Shown piece by piece: positions 61,675-64,000 of a stretch of DNA of 64,000 nucleotides. The stretch's first letter is position 1, and each line of letters starts with the position of its first letter. The translations under genes and the position numbers were made by a program. A model generated the notes under the pieces. The model was not told where the DNA came from. It was given only the letters and a program-made list of their open reading frames with translations, and did not search any database. Origin of the DNA: Streptomyces sp. BK208 (GTDB taxonomy: Bacteria; Actinomycetota; Actinomycetes; Streptomycetales; Streptomycetaceae); the NCBI RefSeq assembly GCF_004364245.1, contig NZ_SOAV01000001.1, positions 62,001 through 126,000 on the forward strand, given 5' to 3'.

Positions 61675-62226
61675 TCAGCGGGGTGAACGGCCCGCCACGG
61701 GGCCGCACATGTAGTTGCCCGGCTCGGCCGGGTCGTCGCTGGTCCAGAACTGGATCCACAGTGCGGCGAATTCGGACCGGCCGAGATGCCCGTCGGCGTC
61801 CTGGTCGAGCCGGTCGAACACGTCCTCCGTCGTGGTCTCCCGTCCGTGCCACAGGTCGATCAGCTGCTGGTGCTCGCTCCGGGAGATGCGGCCGTCGCCG
61901 TTCTCGTCCACCGCGTCGAAGACCGTGTCGGCGGTGGCGGCGACCGCACCCCGCATGGAGGGCAGCCGGTCGACCATGGCGAGGAGGTCGTCCATGTCGA
62001 TCCTGCCGTCGTGGTCCGAATCGACGGTCTCCGCCAGTTGCTGCCACCACCCCAGCAGCACGCTCTCCACCCGCGTCGCCAGCTCCGCGTCCGTCCTCAC
62101 GCGCGGCAGGCGGCCCCATCGCGTGGCGAGGGCCTCGAAGTCCTCCTCTTCCAGGTAGCCGTCGCCGTTCACGTCGAAGGCGTCGAACATGTCCTGCAGC
62201 TTGCTCCGCTGAAACTCACTGGCCAT
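61675..62226 (-). CDS. EF-hand calcium-binding protein (calerythrin-like)
   Basis: A 183-residue protein with four EF-hand loops: DVNGDGYLEEED (18-29), DSDHDGRIDMDD (69-80), DENGDGRISRSE (107-118) and DQDADGHLGRSE (141-152). All have the expected Asp and Glu/Asp ligand positions; loops 1 and 3 have the central Gly in the best context. The layout matches calerythrin/CabB-type actinomycete proteins that buffer or sense calcium. A GTG just before the ATG is an alternative start. AAGGGGG is upstream. Confidence 0.93.
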   Translation of the reverse strand: MASEFQRSKLQDMFDAFDVNGDGYLEEEDFEALATRWGRLPRVRTDAELATRVESVLLGWWQQLAETVDSDHDGRIDMDDLLAMVDRLPSMRGAVAATADTVFDAVDENGDGRISRSEHQQLIDLWHGRETTTEDVFDRLDQDADGHLGRSEFAALWIQFWTSDDPAEPGNYMCGPVAGRSPR

Positions 62227-62417
62227 CACAAGCCCCCTTCTCTGCGGTGCTGAGGGGATGATGTCCGCGCGCGCGGGCCGCCCAACGGCTTGTGGGAGCG
62301 CGAAGAGTCCCTGTGACGCCTCCGGGTGCCGGGCGAATGCACCGAGCGCCTGTTTGGGACGACGGCGAAGCGGTCGGTGTCCGGCGTCGCCGGGGCGTGA
62401 GTCCGGGCGGCGCGGGG

Positions 62418-62678
62418 CTAGGAGCCCGGGCCGGTGGCGGACGCCGCCCCCGACGGGACGTCCTCGGCCGGCGCGGCGGCCTCCCAGCGCAGCAGGTCAC
62501 CCGGCTGGCAGTCCAGCACCTCGCACAGGGCCGCGAGCGTGGTGAACCGCACCGCCTTGGCGCGGCCGTTCTTGAGCACGGCCAGGTTGGCGGGGGTGAT
62601 GCCGACCCGGTCCGCCAGCTCCCCCACGGACATCTTGCGCCTGGCCAGCATCACGTCGATGTCCACGACGATCGGCAT
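62418..62678 (-). CDS. Small XRE regulator (YozG-like)
   Basis: An 86-residue protein that is mainly one XRE helix-turn-helix (MSVGELADRVGITPANLAVL, about 16-35). It carries the family mark LCEVLDCQPGDLLRWE and a short disordered tail. These regulators nearly always follow a DUF2975 membrane gene. Its ATG shares one base with that gene's TGA, so they are co-translated. It probably represses its own operon. Confidence 0.9.
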   Translation of the reverse strand: MPIVVDIDVMLARRKMSVGELADRVGITPANLAVLKNGRAKAVRFTTLAALCEVLDCQPGDLLRWEAAAPAEDVPSGAASATGPGS

Positions 62679-63169
62679 CAGATCACCTCGGCCAGCTCGG
62701 CCCGCAACCGCGACGCCTCGATGTCCCGCGCGACGGCCTGGGCGAGCAGCATGCGCATCACCAGGACGACGAGCGCGACGCCGAAGACGGCCAGCGCCGC
62801 CCCGCACAGCAGGAGCACGACACCCGGGGCGACGGCCTCGCCCGGCGCCAGGACGACGCCGAGCGCGAACACCAGCAGGGAAGCGGCCAGGAAAGCTCCG
62901 ATCACCCAGTGCACGTAGCGGAAGGCGGCGAGGGAGAAGACGGTGCCGCGTCGCACCATCGTCACCAACCGCCACACGCAGACCAGGACGACCTGGGCCG
63001 CCACCACGCCGAGGACCACGACCACGAGGATCGGGACGAGCCGGCCGGAGAGGGCACTGCCCTCGATGTCGGCGGCCAGCAGGACGGCCATCACCGTCTG
63101 CACGAACACCGAGCCGGCGAGCAGTGCCGCGAGCACAGCGCGCAGGGCGAGCACGGTCAGTTTTCCCAT
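62678..63169 (-). CDS. DUF2975 membrane protein
   Basis: A 163-residue protein with four hydrophobic helices (LAALLAGSVFVQTVMAVLLA, LVVVVLGVVAAQVVLVCVW, VIGAFLAASLLVFALGVVLA and VLLLCGAALAVFGVALVVLV). It ends with the charged DIEASRLRAELAEVI. This is the DUF2975 family, partnered with YozG-type XRE regulators. Its role is unknown; it may sense envelope state. AAGGAG lies before ATG 63169. An inverted repeat lies upstream. Confidence 0.9.
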   Translation of the reverse strand: MGKLTVLALRAVLAALLAGSVFVQTVMAVLLAADIEGSALSGRLVPILVVVVLGVVAAQVVLVCVWRLVTMVRRGTVFSLAAFRYVHWVIGAFLAASLLVFALGVVLAPGEAVAPGVVLLLCGAALAVFGVALVVLVMRMLLAQAVARDIEASRLRAELAEVI

Positions 63170-63201
63170 CGCCACTCCTTCGATCGAACTACGATGGGAA
63201 T

Positions 63202-63218
63202 CTATCGCTTTTCGATAG
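63202..63218. promoter_or_regulatory. Inverted repeat upstream of the DUF2975-XRE operon
   Basis: CTATCG-CTTTT-CGATAG, perfect 6-base arms around a 5-base spacer, in an AT-rich stretch about 35 bases upstream of the DUF2975 start. It is a likely operator for the coupled XRE regulator. Confidence 0.65.
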
Positions 63219-63219
63219 G

Positions 63220-64000
63220 TCAGGCAAGGCGCAGGCACTCGATCCGGTAGTCGCCGCTGTCGGGGTCCCGCTCCACTCCGTGGGTCTCGCTGTGGAAGCC
63301 GGGGAAGCGGCGGTCGAAGGACTCCAGTGCGCTCATGTAGCGCAGCAGGGGGCCGTCGGGATCGCCCACCGCCTCGCCCGGCATCAGCACCGGGATGCCC
63401 GGCGGGGTGACGGTCACCATGGCCGCCGCCACCCGGCCGGACGCCTGCCCCAGCGGCACCCGCTCGGTACCGCCGCGCAGCAGGCGCTGGTAGCAGTGCT
63501 GCGGCGGGACCACGGGCGCCGGCAGCTCCTGGAAGGCCCGGTCGAGCAGCTCGACCAGGCGTACGGAGCGCAGCTGCCCGTGCATCTCCTGGCACAGCTC
63601 GCGCAGGCCCCGTCCCGCGTAACGTCCCGGGTGCCCGGCGGTCAGGCCGGGCAGCACACGGTCGAGCGGCGCGTCGGCGTCGTACAGGGCCTTGAAGTCC
63701 ATCAGCGCGTCCAGCAGGGTGCCCCACTTCCCCTTGGTGATGCCCATGGAGAACAGGACGAGCGTGGTGTAGCTGTCCGTCTTCTCCACCACGATGTCCC
63801 GGGTGGCGAGATAGGCGGTGAGCACTCGGGCCGGGATGCCCCAGTCGGCCATGTCGCCCGTGGCGTCGACTCCCGGGCAGGTCAGGGTGACCTTGACCGG
63901 ATCGAGCATGCAGTAGCCCCGCGTCAGCCCCGGGAAGCCGTGCCAGGCCGCCCCGGGTTCCAGGTGCCAGCAGGACGGCTCGGTGCGCAGCAGGTCCGCC
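63220..64000 (-). CDS. Orn/Lys/Arg decarboxylase (partial, runs off right edge)
   Basis: The last 259 codons or so of a basic amino acid decarboxylase of the class III PLP type. The segments LDPVKVTLTCPGVDATGDMA, GIPARVLTAYLATRDIVVEK, LVLFSMGITKGKWGTLLDAL and VTPPGIPVLMPGE are conserved in the C-terminal part of SpeA/CadA-like enzymes. The lysine that binds PLP lies upstream, outside the window. The product would be cadaverine, putrescine or agmatine. The open frame continues to base 64000. Confidence 0.92.
   Translation of the reverse strand, partial: ADLLRTEPSCWHLEPGAAWHGFPGLTRGYCMLDPVKVTLTCPGVDATGDMADWGIPARVLTAYLATRDIVVEKTDSYTTLVLFSMGITKGKWGTLLDALMDFKALYDADAPLDRVLPGLTAGHPGRYAGRGLRELCQEMHGQLRSVRLVELLDRAFQELPAPVVPPQHCYQRLLRGGTERVPLGQASGRVAAAMVTVTPPGIPVLMPGEAVGDPDGPLLRYMSALESFDRRFPGFHSETHGVERDPDSGDYRIECLRLA

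Overview
The window is very GC-rich with strong third-position GC bias. It contains a clear telomere protein pair: a tpg-like terminal protein gene preceded by a tap-like gene (about 30.1-32.9 kb). Together with the many one-component regulators, SARP/AfsR, ECF41 and LysR proteins, and secreted proteins with Tat or Sec signals, this points to a Streptomyces-type actinomycete with a linear chromosome. The gene content is accessory in character and looks like a chromosome arm. No rRNA, tRNA, CRISPR array or intact insertion sequence was seen.

Layout. 0-8 kb: the end of a gene entering from the left, an asparagine synthetase, a large AfsR/SARP-NB-ARC-TPR regulator, a small secreted protein, and a hydrolase/TetR pair that diverges from a perfect 14-bp-arm palindrome. 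8-20 kb: mostly divergent regulator/enzyme pairs (flavodoxin-fold reductase/AraC, helix-turn-helix/hydrolase, ketopantoate-reductase-like/LysR), two acetyltransferases, and an ECF41 sigma factor translationally coupled to an FAD oxidoreductase. 20-30 kb: more regulators, a DMT transporter, an aldo/keto reductase, a methyltransferase and hydrolases, mixed with decayed genes (frameshifted AraC gene, truncated prolyl-tRNA deacylase, IS5-type transposase scrap). 30-33 kb: tap-tpg, with three 11-bp-spaced repeats upstream of tap. 33-44 kb: MerR/short-chain dehydrogenase with a long-spacer promoter, an FUSC membrane protein, an aldo/keto reductase, a cupin, a zinc alcohol dehydrogenase gutted by two internal deletions, and an HxlR regulator facing a hydrolase with Asp at the nucleophile position. 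44-51 kb: an ANTAR-GAF protein, an 11-residue-repeat protein, OsmC, an SDR with a six-copy repeat array upstream, and a quinone oxidoreductase facing a GlxA-type regulator. 51-64 kb: a Tat-exported GH127 arabinofuranosidase, an ArsR-like regulator coupled to a 62-residue protein, ThuA and DUF1275 proteins, a TipA-like MerR-glycosyltransferase operon whose promoter lies in a histidine-kinase remnant, a potassium channel, an EF-hand protein, a YozG-type regulator/DUF2975 pair, and a basic amino acid decarboxylase that runs off the right edge.

How the genes work together. The dominant pattern is small stress- or drug-responsive modules: one regulator diverging from, or overlapping, one enzyme or transporter, often with a visible dyad between them. 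There is no long biosynthetic cluster. At least five decayed genes lie among intact ones, which fits the fast-turnover arm of a Streptomyces chromosome. The most unusual signals are the helically phased direct-repeat arrays upstream of tap and upstream of the SDR gene, the coding-quality reading frame that continues past the stop of the 11-mer repeat protein, and a MerR promoter embedded in a kinase remnant.

Where reading of single bases and codon arithmetic could disagree by one base, coordinates were set by reading-frame arithmetic.
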